Notes under the pieces: generated by a model
The model's input: only the letters and a program-made list of their open reading frames with translations
What the model was told of the DNA's origin: nothing
Databases searched by the model: none
Shown: piece after piece, positions 22,942 to 33,897 of the stretch
How the letters are laid out: each line of letters starts with the position of its first letter
Position numbering within the stretch: position 1 is the first letter of the stretch
Made by a program: the position numbers and the translations under genes
Assembly: GCA_019973155.2 (NCBI GenBank)
Contig: BPQB01000043.1
Location: forward strand, 124,001-188,000
Direction: 5' to 3'
Length of the DNA: 64,000 bases
DNA from: Phanerochaete sordida
Lineage: Eukaryota; Basidiomycota; Agaricomycetes; Polyporales; Phanerochaetaceae

Positions 22942-24993
22942 ATGGGCTCGTATCTGCGCGCCGCGCTCCTCAGCTGTGTGCTGCTCACTGCGCTGCGCGT
23001 CGTCGTTGCCGCCTCCGCGCCCGGCGCGAGCGGCCTCCTCGTCCAAACGACCTCCGGCGCTGTGCAGGGTTTCCTCGACACAAATACCACGGATGTCCCC
23101 CTCAAGAAGTGGCTCGGTGTACCGTACGCGGACGATACCTCGGGCGCGAACCGATGGCGACCGCCGCAGCCCGTCAAGGTCAGGCATGGCGAGGTCATCA
23201 ATGCGAGTGCGTACGGCCCGGCGTGCATGCAGGGCCGCGCGAACGGAGGGAACGGGACGGCGGTGCAGAGCGAGGACTGCCTCTTGATCAACATCGTCGC
23301 GCCCGCGAATGCGTCGAACTTGCCTGTTTACATCTATGTATAGTGAGTGCTGTGCCCCACGGGGAGATCTTAGTGCTCAAGTGCTTGCAGTGGCGGAGGA
23401 TACGACAGCGGGTCTGCCTCGGACCCCAAGGTCGATGGATCGTATCTGGCGGCCAAGGTATGTGGTCCGAGTTCACGCATATATGCGCCCCGTATTCAAT
23501 GTCGGACATAGGGGATCGTGTTCGCGAACTTCGGCTACCGTCTATCCCTGTGGGCATTCCCGCATGCATCGGAAATTGCGGAGGCAGGCGAGACTCAGAA
23601 CTTCGGTCTGCTGGACACGCGTGCGGCTGTCGAATGGCTGAGGGACAATGTCAAGCAATTTGGAGGTGATCCGACCAAAATCACCTTGGGAGGGGAATCA
23701 GTCGGTGCCGGTGCGTCAAGTTTCAGACAGCACGTTTGCGACTTCAATACTTACCATCGTCTAGAGATGACAAACCAATACATGACAGCCTACCACGAAG
23801 ACCCCATTGTCCGGGCTGCCGTCATGCAAAGCGCGGATAGTAAGATGCCGCGTTACGTATAGCGCGCACCTCACTGAGCAAGCTGCAAAGCGTCCCAGCC
23901 GATGTGGGGGCTCAACGATCAAATCAGCAAGTTAGCCTCGAACATTAGCTGTCCAACGGGAAAGGGATTGCTGGACTGCTTGCGTACGAAATCGGCGACG
24001 GACCTGCAACAGGTTCTCTTGGCTACTGGCCTTCAGTTCCAGCCGGTCACAGACAACGTCACTATCTGGAAGGAGTGAGTCCTAGTTTACGGCCAAGAGG
24101 GCATTGCGCTGAACGATCTGGTCATAGCTATGTTAAGCTGACCCGTGAGAGACGTACAGCACAAATTCCTCTCTTGTGCGGAACCAATCTCGTTCGTTGT
24201 TGTGCTTACCAGCGATCGGGTACTGGATATTGACGGCATGCTCATGGCAGAACGAGGGGACACTCATAGTGGAAGGCGAACCGACAGCCTATCTGCCGAA
24301 CATAGTTCAGTACAGGTAAGTCAATTTTCTGCCATCTGTCATTCTCAGCTTGTCTGAACAGAGGTGCAGCAAAAGCAACAACTTCAATATGCCCTGGGCA
24401 AATCTTACGGTTATGGAAGAGCTCTATCCGGTACCTTCGGAAGCATTTCCCTCTGCGTTCAACGCGTCTTCACAGATTTGGCGGGACGCCCACATGCAAT
24501 GCCTGGTGCATAACCTGGCGACAGAACGAACGCGCGTTCTGAATCAGCCTGTGTGGCGTTATCGATTCGACTTGGTCGCCGCGAACCTCAATTCCGAGGG
24601 TGTCAGGGTCGGTGCCTTCCATGGCACAGACATACGTTTTGTCATGGGTCAATGGAGGCTGCTCGCCATCGACGCCCCGTTCATTCCTGCTACGCCCGGT
24701 GAGATTGCTATCTCGAACCTTATGGTCGAGGCGTGGACGAACTTCATCAAGGGTACGCGGTGCCCGCGTCCTGTCGCTTTCCTCTCAAGCACTGCTGACC
24801 TGCTGCAGACCCGTTCAACGGCCCGCAAATACCCGGCTGGAAGCAGTACGATCCGGAGGATACGACGACCCTTGCGCTGCTTGGGTATAATCTGACGGGC
24901 GCGGACCTTGGCGACCACTTCACCGCGGATTCAACCTGCGCGTTCTGGAATGAAGTCCTGCCCATTTTCCCACTGGTGAGTGCACAGGCATGA
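22942..24993 (+). CDS. Secreted type-B carboxylesterase/lipase
   Basis: Nine exons (22942-23342, 23391-23457, 23512-23710, 23765-23839, 23891-24074, 24128-24191, 24251-24315, 24370-24752, 24809-24993) join in phase to 540 residues. Signal peptide at about 1-25 (LLSCVLLTALRVVVA). The fold is the carboxylesterase/cholinesterase family: WLGVPYAD, an oxyanion YGGGYDSG, FGLLDTRAAVEWLRDN, and the nucleophile Ser219 in GGESVGA. The acid is Glu332 (GTNLNEGTL) and the base His436 (GAFHGTDIRF). At first glance many stops suggest a pseudogene, but every stop lies in an intron with good signals. One donor (24192, GTTCG) is weak. Likely an extracellular ester hydrolase; substrate not predictable. Confidence 0.85.
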
Positions 24994-25438
24994 TGAAGAT
25001 ACCAAGCTCATTCGCCTGTAAAGACCTTCCCTGCGTGCGGCAGCTGGACATGCTGAGGAAGCCGGCAGCGATGTTTTGTCCGCGTAATTGCAGGTTGTGG
25101 AGGATCGTCGCGGGATTTCGCACGGAACTTGCTGGCGCTAATATATAAATCCGTGGCAACAATGTGACCCAAAGTTGCTATATGTGGAAGGAATGTGTGC
25201 ATTGAACAATTGGAACGATTTATCTCTTGACCCCTTGCTCTCGACCCAACACGACACAACGACTCGTTGCTCCTCTATCGTCCCCTCTACGGAGCATCCC
25301 GCCCTCCTCACCTGACCTATCCGCTCGACAACGACGAATTTCCGTGAAAGCCGTTGAGACGGTTTTTAATCCCCCACGCAACCCCGAACCCTCCACCTCA
25401 AGCGCACGCATCCTCACTGATTCACGCTTTGCCCAACC
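24994..25438. other. Intergenic, DHH1 promoter and leader
   Basis: 445 bases. The last 150 bases before the DHH1 ATG are strongly CT-rich, a common pattern of highly expressed basidiomycete promoters. No gene. Confidence 0.5.
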
Positions 25439-26857
25439 ATGTCTCAACAAGCCCGCCCCTCCTCCTCCACATCGTACGTGCTAATGTAAAGCACGATCAT
25501 GCAGCGTCGTTAACCTTCGTACAGCGGCGCGGGATCATGGAAAGCCAGCCTTCAGCCTCCACCAAAAGATATGCGGCCTCAGACCGAGGACGTCACGGCT
25601 ACCAAGGGTATGGAATTTGAAGATATGCACATACGGCGCGAGCTGTTGATGGGCATCTTCGAGGCTGGCTTCGAGCGACCGTCCCCCATCCAGGAAGAGG
25701 CTATTCCCATCGCTCTCACTAAACGCGACGTCCTCGCTCGTGCCAAGAACGGCACTGGCAAGACCGCTGCCTTCGTCATACCATCTCTGCAGCAGATTGA
25801 CATCAACAAGAACAAGATCCAAGCACTGCTGCTCGTCCCCACCCGTGAACTTGCCCTCCAGACTGCCCAGGTATGCAAGATTCTGGGCAAACACATGGGC
25901 GTGCAGGTCATGGTCACGACCGGTGGAACAACACTCAAGGACGACATCATCCGTTTGTCGGAGACGGTACATGTCCTCGTAGGCACGCCGGGCCGTATCC
26001 TCGATCTCGTTGGCAAGAACGTGGCAGACCTCAGCGAGTGTCCCGTGTTCGTCATGGACGAGGCGGATAAGCTCCTTTCCCCCGAATTCTCTCCCGTCAT
26101 GGAGCAACTGCTCAGCTATATGCCCAAGGACCGGCAGGTCATGCTCTTCAGCGCAACCTTCCCAATGATCGTCAAAGACTTCAAGGTTTGCTAGCCGCCT
26201 TCGAACTTACGGCTCACTCGCTTACCGTCTGTTAGGACAAGCACATGAACTCGCCATACGAGATTAACCTTATGGACGAACTTACGCTTCGGGGTGTAAC
26301 ACAATATTACGCATATGTAGAAGAGAAACAGAAGGTCCACTGTCTCAACACGCTTTTTTCCAAGGTGAGGGCCCATGCATATCCATCATGAATCTCCTCG
26401 TCTGACACTTCAACAGCTTCAAATCAACCAATCGATTATATTTTGCAACTCGACGAACCGAGTGGAGCTTCTCGCGAAGAAGGTTACCGAGCTCGGGTAC
26501 TCATGTTTCTACTCGCATGCCAAGATGCTTCAGTCGCACCGTAACCGCGTCTTCCACGACTTCCGCAAGGGTGTCTGCCGCAACCTTGTCTGCTCCGACC
26601 TCCTCACTCGCGGCATAGATATTCAGGCTGTCAACGTCGTCATCAACTTCGATTTCCCGAAGAACTCGGAGACGTACCTTCATCGCATAGGCCGTTCCGG
26701 CCGTTTCGGTCACCTTGGTCTGGCGATCAACCTCGTCACTTACGAGGACCGCTTCAACCTGTACCGGATCGAGCAGGAGCTCGGAACGGAGATCCAGCCT
26801 ATCCCTCAACAAATCGACAAGGGTCTTTATGTCGCACCCGGCGCCATTGATGACAGC

Positions 26858-26894
<37 letters not shown>

Positions 26895-27130
26895 AGGCGA
26901 AGCAGCCTCAACAACCCCAGCCCCAGCCCCAACCCGCTCCGGCACAGCCCCAGACCCAGCAAAGGCAGGCCACCCCTGGGCAGAGCCCCGCGCCTCAGGT
27001 CGTGTACCAGAGCGCCGCACCGCAGGGACGCGCCAACGGCACTCACGTCCCCCCTCAGCAGGCACGGGCAGGCTACCCTCAACAGCAGCCGCAGCCAGCT
27101 TACCGTGGAGGCGTCCCCGTCGCGCGATAG
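25439..27130 (+). CDS. DHH1: DEAD-box RNA helicase DHH1 (DDX6 family)
   Basis: Four exons (25439-25473, 25525-26185, 26236-26364, 26417-27130) give 512 residues. DHH1 activates mRNA decapping and represses translation in P-bodies. Motifs: Q-motif region FERPSPIQ ending at 68, Walker A AKNGTGKT at 85-92, PTREL, DEAD at 190-193, SAT at 221-223 and HRIGRSGR. The DHH1-specific lead-in [10 protein letters not shown] and the [12 protein letters not shown] link confirm the subfamily. The tail after about residue 420 is Gln/Pro-rich and begins with a run of eleven Gln, as often seen in fungal DHH1; it likely promotes condensation. The first exon codes only eleven residues plus two bases. Confidence 0.95.
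26861..26893 (+). repeat. CAG repeat encoding polyglutamine in DHH1
   Basis: Nine CAG, one CAA and one CAG in frame give Gln x11, followed by alternating Gln-Pro. A simple repeat likely to vary between strains. Confidence 0.9.
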
Positions 27131-27866
27131 AGGTGCCTCGCGAGAGTAAGAGAAAGGTGGAGTGGCGGGTGGGGATGTCGTAGAGGTGGCAGGGAGGGGT
27201 ACGTTCGTCAAGGAGGGTGGTGGAGCCAAGACCAGCCATTCAGATTCCCAACAGCACGCCGACCGCAGTATCATTTCAACTTTCAAGGGACCACTCCTGT
27301 ACCATATTCGTCCGGCCTACTGGACACTGCCCTCAGCCTCCACTCATCATCGTCATCGCTTTGGCAGGGCTTGTTAATGTCGCGAACTGTGGACGACGTC
27401 TTCACCTCGCTCTGTTGTGTTTCCACTTTTTCCTGCTGCAGCACGTGTTTGAGTATATCTATCGCTATACCTCCTTTACTGAGCCTTTGTCCCTTCTCGC
27501 ACCCTTGATACGTTGTATAGGTACTCGACTGTCGGCTGTAGATGTCACGGGAATACGAATCGATGGTTTCTTGGCTGGAGATCTGAGGCCGTGTCGTGAT
27601 TGAAAGCGCTGTTTGATGCGCAGGAAAGCGCGGTGGGCAAAAAATATGATCATGTTGCACCCAATACTATATCCGCGCGGTCGCGGTGAACCGTCTACGA
27701 CCACCACCATCCTCCGTCTGCATGCCCCCGTCTTACCTTACGTCTGAACACAACTGCCGGTTTCCGTCTCTAATTTCAGGTCACGATTCTTTTACGAGTC
27801 TTGTTCACGATACCTATCACAACTTCGACGAGGCCCTCTGCGTTTGCCCGTGCCTTCGGCACAAAA
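27131..27866. other. DHH1 3' region and glycosyltransferase promoter
   Basis: 736 bases between two plus-strand genes. The first part is probably a long DHH1 3' UTR. No coding feature seen. Confidence 0.5.
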
Positions 27867-29328
27867 ATGTTGAGAGGAGAGAAGACAAGGCTACCTCTGT
27901 GAGTGCTCGTCTTTGTGCGCACATATACACGTCCTGCAGTCCGTAGAGGGCCTGCTTCGTGGTGATATGTCACCCACCGTTTCTGACACGTTGATCTTCC
28001 GTAGATGGCGAGCACGACGTCTCTCCTACTCCGCATCCTACTACAGCCGGCCTCTGCGAAGATATTATATCCTTCTAGACTGCAAGATACTGCTCCTATT
28101 AATCCTAATCGCCCTCTACGTGTTCTTCTCCCTCTGGCAACCCCATGTCGAGTTCGCCCTCTACTCGCGACGCTGGATACGGAACGAGGTGGACCTCCTG
28201 CAGCCGCTCTCGGGATGCTTCGAGCAGCACCGAGTCTCGCACAAGTACAACGTGTCGCAGCACATCTACGGGCCGAAGCGGACAGAGATACACGCGGGGA
28301 TGCCCATGCGGCTCGGCATGGACTGCTACAACTTTGCTGGCACGATCAAGTCCGCGCACGAGGTCCCGCCCAAGTGGATACCCCCAGACGAGCGAGTCCA
28401 GTACCACACCTACTGGCGCAATGACTTGGCGAACTTTGCGGAGCGGCAGGAGTGGATGATCAAGTCGTTCTTCGCGACGCAGAACACGGACACCTCACGC
28501 CTCATCCTCTGGTCGAACGGCGACCTCAGCCAGAACAAGATCGTGCAGAAGTGGATCCGCCGCTACCCCGACTCGTTCACGCTGAAGCTGGTCGACCTGG
28601 AGAAGCTGGCGAAGGGCACGGAGTTGCAGGGGAGCAAACTGCTGCAGTTGAAGGATAAAAAGGCGTGGATTGATGGCGACTTGGTCCGCCTGCTGGTGCT
28701 GTGGGCGTACGGAGGAGTTTGGGTGGACATGGACTCGCTGCTCACGCGCGACCTCGCGCCGCTGCTCGAGCATGAGTTTGTGACACAATGGGACTGCTAT
28801 GGTGCGTCGCCCTGCTCATGCCCACTGATGTCCTCGCTCACCGCGTATGACACGACAGACAAGGTTTATATACCTTTCAACGGCGCCCTCATGAACTTCC
28901 ACCAACATTCCCCATATTTATGCGAAGCCTTCCACATCATGGCCAACGGCCCCCCACCTCGGACGGGCACCACCGATTGGGGCGCGACGCTCTATCTCAA
29001 GCTATGGAGGAGATTGATCGAGGCGGAGATCCCGCCCTTCAAGGTCCTCCCCTTCTGCTTCTCCGACGGCCGCTCGTGTCGACTAGACAATCGGCTGCCC
29101 GACCCATTCGTGCCGGACCCGTCGAACGGCCGGTGGACGATGGGGCAGGACCGGGTAGAAGGCGGCGGGCTGGACAAGGTGCTCGGTAAGGTATTTTCGG
29201 TACACTTGCACAACCAGTGGGAGAAGGCGTTCCCGAAGAGCGGCTGGGTCGAGAGGTTACTCCTGCGCCGATACGAGGAGAAGCTGAGGCGAATAAAACC
29301 GAGAGGCGGCCTTGGGACAGACACATAG
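27867..29328 (+). CDS. Type II membrane glycosyltransferase (DXD sugar-binding type), copy A
   Basis: Three exons (27867-27898, 28005-28801, 28859-29328) give 432 residues. A short basic cytosolic N-terminus precedes one membrane helix at about 42-60 (ILLLLILIALYVFFSLW), so it should be a Golgi-type enzyme with a luminal domain. The domain carries the nucleotide-sugar motif GGVWVDMDSLLTRD with Asp252 and Asp254 binding metal, plus PFNGALMNF, DWGATLYL, RLPDPF and a final HLHNQWEKAF. This matches the Gly_transf_sug / alpha-1,4-glycosyltransferase-like group. The 32-base first exon was placed by comparison with copy B, which has the same intron. Donor sugar and acceptor are unknown; the 57-base second intron is in frame and could be read through. 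Confidence 0.87.
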
Positions 29329-29644
29329 TATTCGTCGACTCCGTAACCCGGAGGAGAACACTCACGGCGTACTGTACTATAATGCTTAATTCCACGGACC
29401 ACGCCATTCAAGATTTATATACCCTTCAATCTAGTTTTCTCGAGGTACGGACTCGGACCGCCTGACACTCTACTCAAAGATCTTGTCGAGAGCTTGGAAA
29501 CTAGACAGACTGGCAGTTAACATCACAAACACGTATCTGCGTATGTCACCTTCCTGCGACTGAACACAATTAGACATTCGACTACAGTATAGCACGGGAT
29601 CTACTGAAAGAAATCAGGGCACGCAGTGAACGACTCCTAGAAAC
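29329..29644. other. Convergent 3' spacer
   Basis: About 315 AT-richer bases between converging genes; probably terminator and polyadenylation signals of both. No gene. Confidence 0.5.
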
Positions 29645-31621
29645 TCAGACTCCGGTCCCTCCTCTCAATCTTCTTCTCCACTTTGTACGAGTCCACGAAA
29701 GGCATGAACGGTCTATCGACAGACGGCTTCCGCCCCCTGGAGAACAGGTGTAAGGGGCTGAGGCTTCGAGAGAAGCGTCTCGCTGTTTCACTCTCAGCAC
29801 CTCAGCATCCCCCGTTCTTAAGACAACTCACCTGGCACGACAACGGGGACGCGACGCTCTGGCGATGCTGAAGCCTGTACGAAGAACGAATCTTCCGGCT
29901 GGTCGACTCGTTCGGTATACTCTGGGACCAGTGGCGCGGGCACGCGCGACGTCCGCCTCGGGACGCAGGACAGAAGGCTTTGGGTCCATTGCGCCAGCGT
30001 GGACGGCAGCGGCAGCTCCACGGAGGACGCGGCGTCGCGGTGCATCCTTATGTATACCTTGCGCTGCTCGGTGGCCGGGCTCTCGCTCCGTGGATGCTCG
30101 ACATAGTGCGAACGGTCCTCCTCACGGGTGTCGCCGATCCACATCAGCGGGACGCGGCCGTGCTCTGGGATGGCGGGCACGGCAGCTCGCAGAAGCCTGC
30201 GAATTGGGTCACGTCGGAGGCAGAGGTAGGTTCACGGAAGACGTACGATACAATTTCCGCGTGCTCCTCCTCCCAGTACTTGCCCAGTGACACATTCTGC
30301 TCGAGGTCGAACGAGTACTCGAAGTGCGGCAGGAGATAGAGTGCGGGCTGCTCGCTCTCGCCCCACGGTGGCGCAGCGGAGTTGTCGAGCCGCTTCGTCG
30401 GCTGGGTTGCAGGGTCCTGCGTGCGCTTCACGAAGCACCTCCGGCACTCGACGGACCTTATGTTCTCGGTGTAGTCGGTGGTGCGTTCCAGCAGTGACTG
30501 CACGCTGCGCCACTGGTCGTGGTCCGTAAGGAAGAGGTTCGGCGTCGCCCGCGGGACCTCACACGGCCTCGTGCGAATGCGCGCGAAGATGCTCTGGAAC
30601 AGATATGTTGACTTTTCCGTGCTTGGTGGGAAGGTTTCTAGGAGGGCTTGCGACAGATCTGGGGGCACGATGCTCGCGACGGGCTCTGGGGGTTGATCAG
30701 CGTGCTCATTCTCTGCCGCCACGGGCAGTATTTCATGCATGATCCATAGTTCACAGAGGTGCCAGGGTTTGTCAACGCTGGGCTCCTCGAGATACTATCA
30801 GGTAATCAGCTCAGCGCAGACCGAACTCGCGACAGGGTTACACACGCTCGAAAATATTGCCTGATACTTCCTGGGTTCCAGCGAAGACAGCTTTGTAAGG
30901 AGGTCGGGTTGTTGTAGATGCCGAGCCATCGCGACTGGTGACAGCTGAAGTATTATATGTTCCTTCTTGACCGGTAGCGGCCAATCCACGCCGATGGGAT
31001 CGAAGTAGACCATGTAGACCTGTACGCTGGCAATTTATCGCACAAAAGTGATTTTATCCTACTAGTGCATGGTAAGCTGATGTCTGTATGGGAGTAGAAC
31101 TCTGCGGATACACAAACCGCCACATACCTGGGGAATGGTAGTGCGTGGGAGATACCTACACGCAGTGCCCGGCATTTTGTATGAAGCCTGAGGGAGACAC
31201 GTGCTGATGAAAGCTTCCTCGACCGTTGGTCCCTTGAGGCGAAAGACAAAAGCAATCCTGCACAGGAACAAGAGGCTTCTGGTGATAACCTCTAGAGAGG
31301 CCTGTCGTTCGTAGCGCTGACGTCCTTGTTTCCAGCCCTCGACGGTTCCTTCTATCATGTCGCAGAAGCTTGGTACGGCAATTCTGATCAGGTTGCCTAC
31401 ACATCTTGATGGCTACAAACTATAAGGTCAGTCAGTGATGTCTGCCGACCTCAGCCAGACCGATGTTTGTCAAGCTTGAGAGGAGACGTACGCTGCACAA
31501 CACTGGCATTCAGCTCGATCTTCTCTGACTGTCGCCATGCATTTTCCGCCTGAGCACGTGTAGGGGACACATGAAGCTTCACAGTTGCGCAGTAAAGCAA
31601 ACCTACACCTCCAAGGCTGAT
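29645..31621 (-). CDS. Unrecognised multi-exon protein (5' end unresolved)
   Basis: Six exons can be joined in phase: up to 31621-31492, 31396-31128, 31019-30846, 30794-30247, 30196-29832 and 29736-29645, about 525 residues. The first exon shown has no ATG in its frame, so at least one more 5' exon must exist near the SDHAF2 start. Visible text includes [66 protein letters not shown] and [21 protein letters not shown] do not recognise a family; there is no signal peptide in the visible part and a Ser/Pro-rich middle. Splice signals are strong, so I take it as a real gene. The last short exon is the least certain: alternatively the protein ends at a stop at 29818. Confidence 0.6.
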
Positions 31622-31820
31622 TCACGAGTGCGAGAAGACGCAAATCATTTTGCGAGTACACAGTCCAGGAAACAAAGCGCGGGAAGAGCGACAACGGTTC
31701 CCAATTCGGGCCCAGAGCCAATAGCCGCCACGACCTCGCCGCCGGCTTCTCGCTTCACAAACCACCACGTCCTCCTCCCGCCCAGCCCGCACGCCCCTCA
31801 GGCCTCAACCTCGACGCAAA
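31622..31820. promoter_or_regulatory. Shared divergent promoter region
   Basis: About 200 bases between the unrecognised minus-strand gene and SDHAF2. It must hold the start of both and probably the missing first exon of the minus-strand gene. It is C-rich on the plus strand near SDHAF2. Confidence 0.4.
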
Positions 31821-32341
31821 ATGCACCGCCTGACGCCCCTCGTACGCCCGCTCGCTGCCCCCCGCGCTCGCCTCTTCTCACGGAGCGCGGCGCGGCGCAA
31901 GGACCCGTGGCCGCTGCCGCACTCGCCCGAGCACCTCGCGTCGACGGCGACGCCCGCGGACGCGCCGCCGCCGAGCCCGCTGCCGCGCCCGGGCGAGCGC
32001 GTCGAGACGCTGCGCGCGCGCCTCGTGTACCAGAGCCGCAAGCGCGGCACGCTCGAGAGCGACCTCCTCCTCAGCACGTTCGCGAAGGAGCAGCTGCCCG
32101 CGATGGGCGAGGCGGAGCTCAAGGAGTTCGACCGGGTGCGTCTGTGCGTCTTGTGCGCTTGCTGGCGGGGGCTGACGTGCGCGTGCAGCTCATGGACGAG
32201 CCCGACTGGGACATCTACTACTGGGCGACCGAGAGCAGGACGCCGCCTGAGCGCTGGGCGGGCTCGTCTCTCCTGGAGAAGCTGAAGGTGCACGCGAGGA
32301 ACGAAGGCAAGGCTGTGCGGCGTATGCCCGACTTGTCATAA
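31821..32341 (+). CDS. SDH5: Succinate dehydrogenase assembly factor 2, mitochondrial
   Basis: Two exons (31821-32135, 32189-32341) give 155 residues. The protein helps insert FAD covalently into the flavoprotein subunit of complex II in the mitochondrial matrix. A basic, Ser/Arg/Ala-rich presequence covers about residues 1-25 ([19 protein letters not shown]...). The core motif of the family is complete: [24 protein letters not shown], then [12 protein letters not shown]. The intron splits the conserved region between KEFDR and LMDEPD. Length fits fungal Sdh5/SDHAF2. Confidence 0.95.
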
Positions 32342-32548
32342 ACCTGTATTATATCGGATGGACCGCATATATCGACTCGTGTTCTTGCCAAGAGCCTGCC
32401 GAAGTTCGATCTCAGACGTTCATGGGTACGATTCATGTCAGGGTCTCGCTATACGGTACAACTAATGCTACAGATTCGCTAGAGATACAGTCAATGTTCT
32501 ATATGGTGGTCTCGCTATTCGTCAATCGTCATCTCCCAATGATCTCGT

Positions 32549-33897
32549 CTATTCCCCACCCAGCCGCTGCTCGTACCTGCTCAGGAGCAACCGATGCACC
32601 CAGCCGTCCGGAGGGAACGCCTTCTCCCACTGGTTATGGAGGTGCACGCTGAAAACCTTGCCGAGTGCCTGGTCGAGTCCTCCACCGCGCTCACGGCCCA
32701 TGCCGTCCGTCCATGCGCCGCCGCGTGGATCAGGCGCGAATGGGTCGGGCAGTCGGTTGTCGAGCCTACACGAGCGTCCGTCCGCGAAGCAAAACGGAAG
32801 CACGCTGAATGGCGGGACGCCAGCGGCTGTGAGGCGGCGCCAGAGCTTGAGGTACAGCGTCGCTCCCCAGTCTGTCGAACCCTTGCGTGGCGCGGGCGAC
32901 GACGCCATGATGTGGAAGGCCTCGCAGAGGTAGGGCGAGTGCTGCCGGAAGTGCATGAGTGCGCCGTTGAACGGGACGTAGACTTTGTCTGGGCGGGCAT
33001 CAGTGCGTGTTGCGTAATACTGGGAGTCGGCTCACCGTAACAGTCCCACTGCGTCACGAACTCGTGCTCGACTAGCGGTCGCAGGTCCCGGGTCAGGAGT
33101 GAGTCCATGTCGACCCAGACACCGCCGTCCTGCCAGAGGACCAGCAGTCGCAGTAGGTCACCGTCCACCCATGCCTTCCCATCCTCCACCCAAAGCGAGC
33201 CTGCTCCCTCCAATGCCGTTCCCGCACTCAATGTGGCGACGTCTGCAACTCGCGATGTGAAGGCGTCGGGGTAGCGCTGTAAGTGCTGCTGCACGAATGC
33301 GTTGTTGCTGAGGTCGCCGTTTGACCACAGGACGAGCCGCGAGACGTTCAGGTTTTGGGTGGCGAAGAACGACTTGAGCATCCACTCCTGGCGCTCCCCG
33401 AACGGCACGAGGTCGGTGCGCCAGTACGTGTGGTACTGCAGGCGTTCATCCGGCGGGCGATATCCCGCGACGTCTTCTGGCGGGTGGATCAGCCCAGCAA
33501 AGTTGTAGCAGTCCATGCCGAGGCGGAGCGGCATGCCGGCATGCACGGTGGTCCTGTGCGGCGCGTACAGCGCGTCGGTCGCGTTGTAGAGCGGCGAGAC
33601 GCGCGCGGGCGCGAAGCAGCCGGCGAGCGGCGGCACGGGGCGGACCTGCTGGCGGACCCAGCTGCGCGAGTAGAACGCGAGCTCGACGTGCGGGTCCCAG
33701 ACGGTGAGCGCGAGGACGAGGCCGAGCACGAACGCGGGCAGCGCGACCTTGAGGAGCGTCGCGAGCAGGCGCGGGAGCGGGCGGGTGTGCGTGCGGGTCG
33801 TCCATCTGCGCGGCGGGTCAGGAGGCTGCGTGCGGCAGAAACGAAACGCGACTCACAGCGGGAGGCGCATCTGCTCGTAGTTGCGCCGCAACGACAT
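32549..33897 (-). CDS. Type II membrane glycosyltransferase (DXD sugar-binding type), copy B
   Basis: Three exons (33897-33857, 33805-33036, 32988-32549) give 416 residues. It is a clear paralog of the plus-strand gene at 27.9-29.3 kb: both share AGMPLRLGMDCYNFAG-type text, GGVWVDMDSLLTRDL, PFNGALMHF, DWGATLYLKLWRRL and HLHNQWEKAF, with introns at the same two positions and phases (2 and 1). Its codons are much more GC-rich than those of copy A, mainly in the N-terminal third. One membrane helix follows a short basic N-terminus. The two copies face each other and enclose an unrecognised gene and SDHAF2. Confidence 0.87.

Noticed and set aside
22942..24993. Carboxylesterase looked like a pseudogene because of many stops
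   Set aside because: All stops fall within introns with usable signals, and the nine-exon model keeps Ser, Glu and His of the triad in phase.
27913..28004. Upstream extension of glycosyltransferase A through an in-frame leader
   Set aside because: The frame has an ATG at 27967, but copy B shows a conserved intron here and a short first exon, so this segment is intronic.
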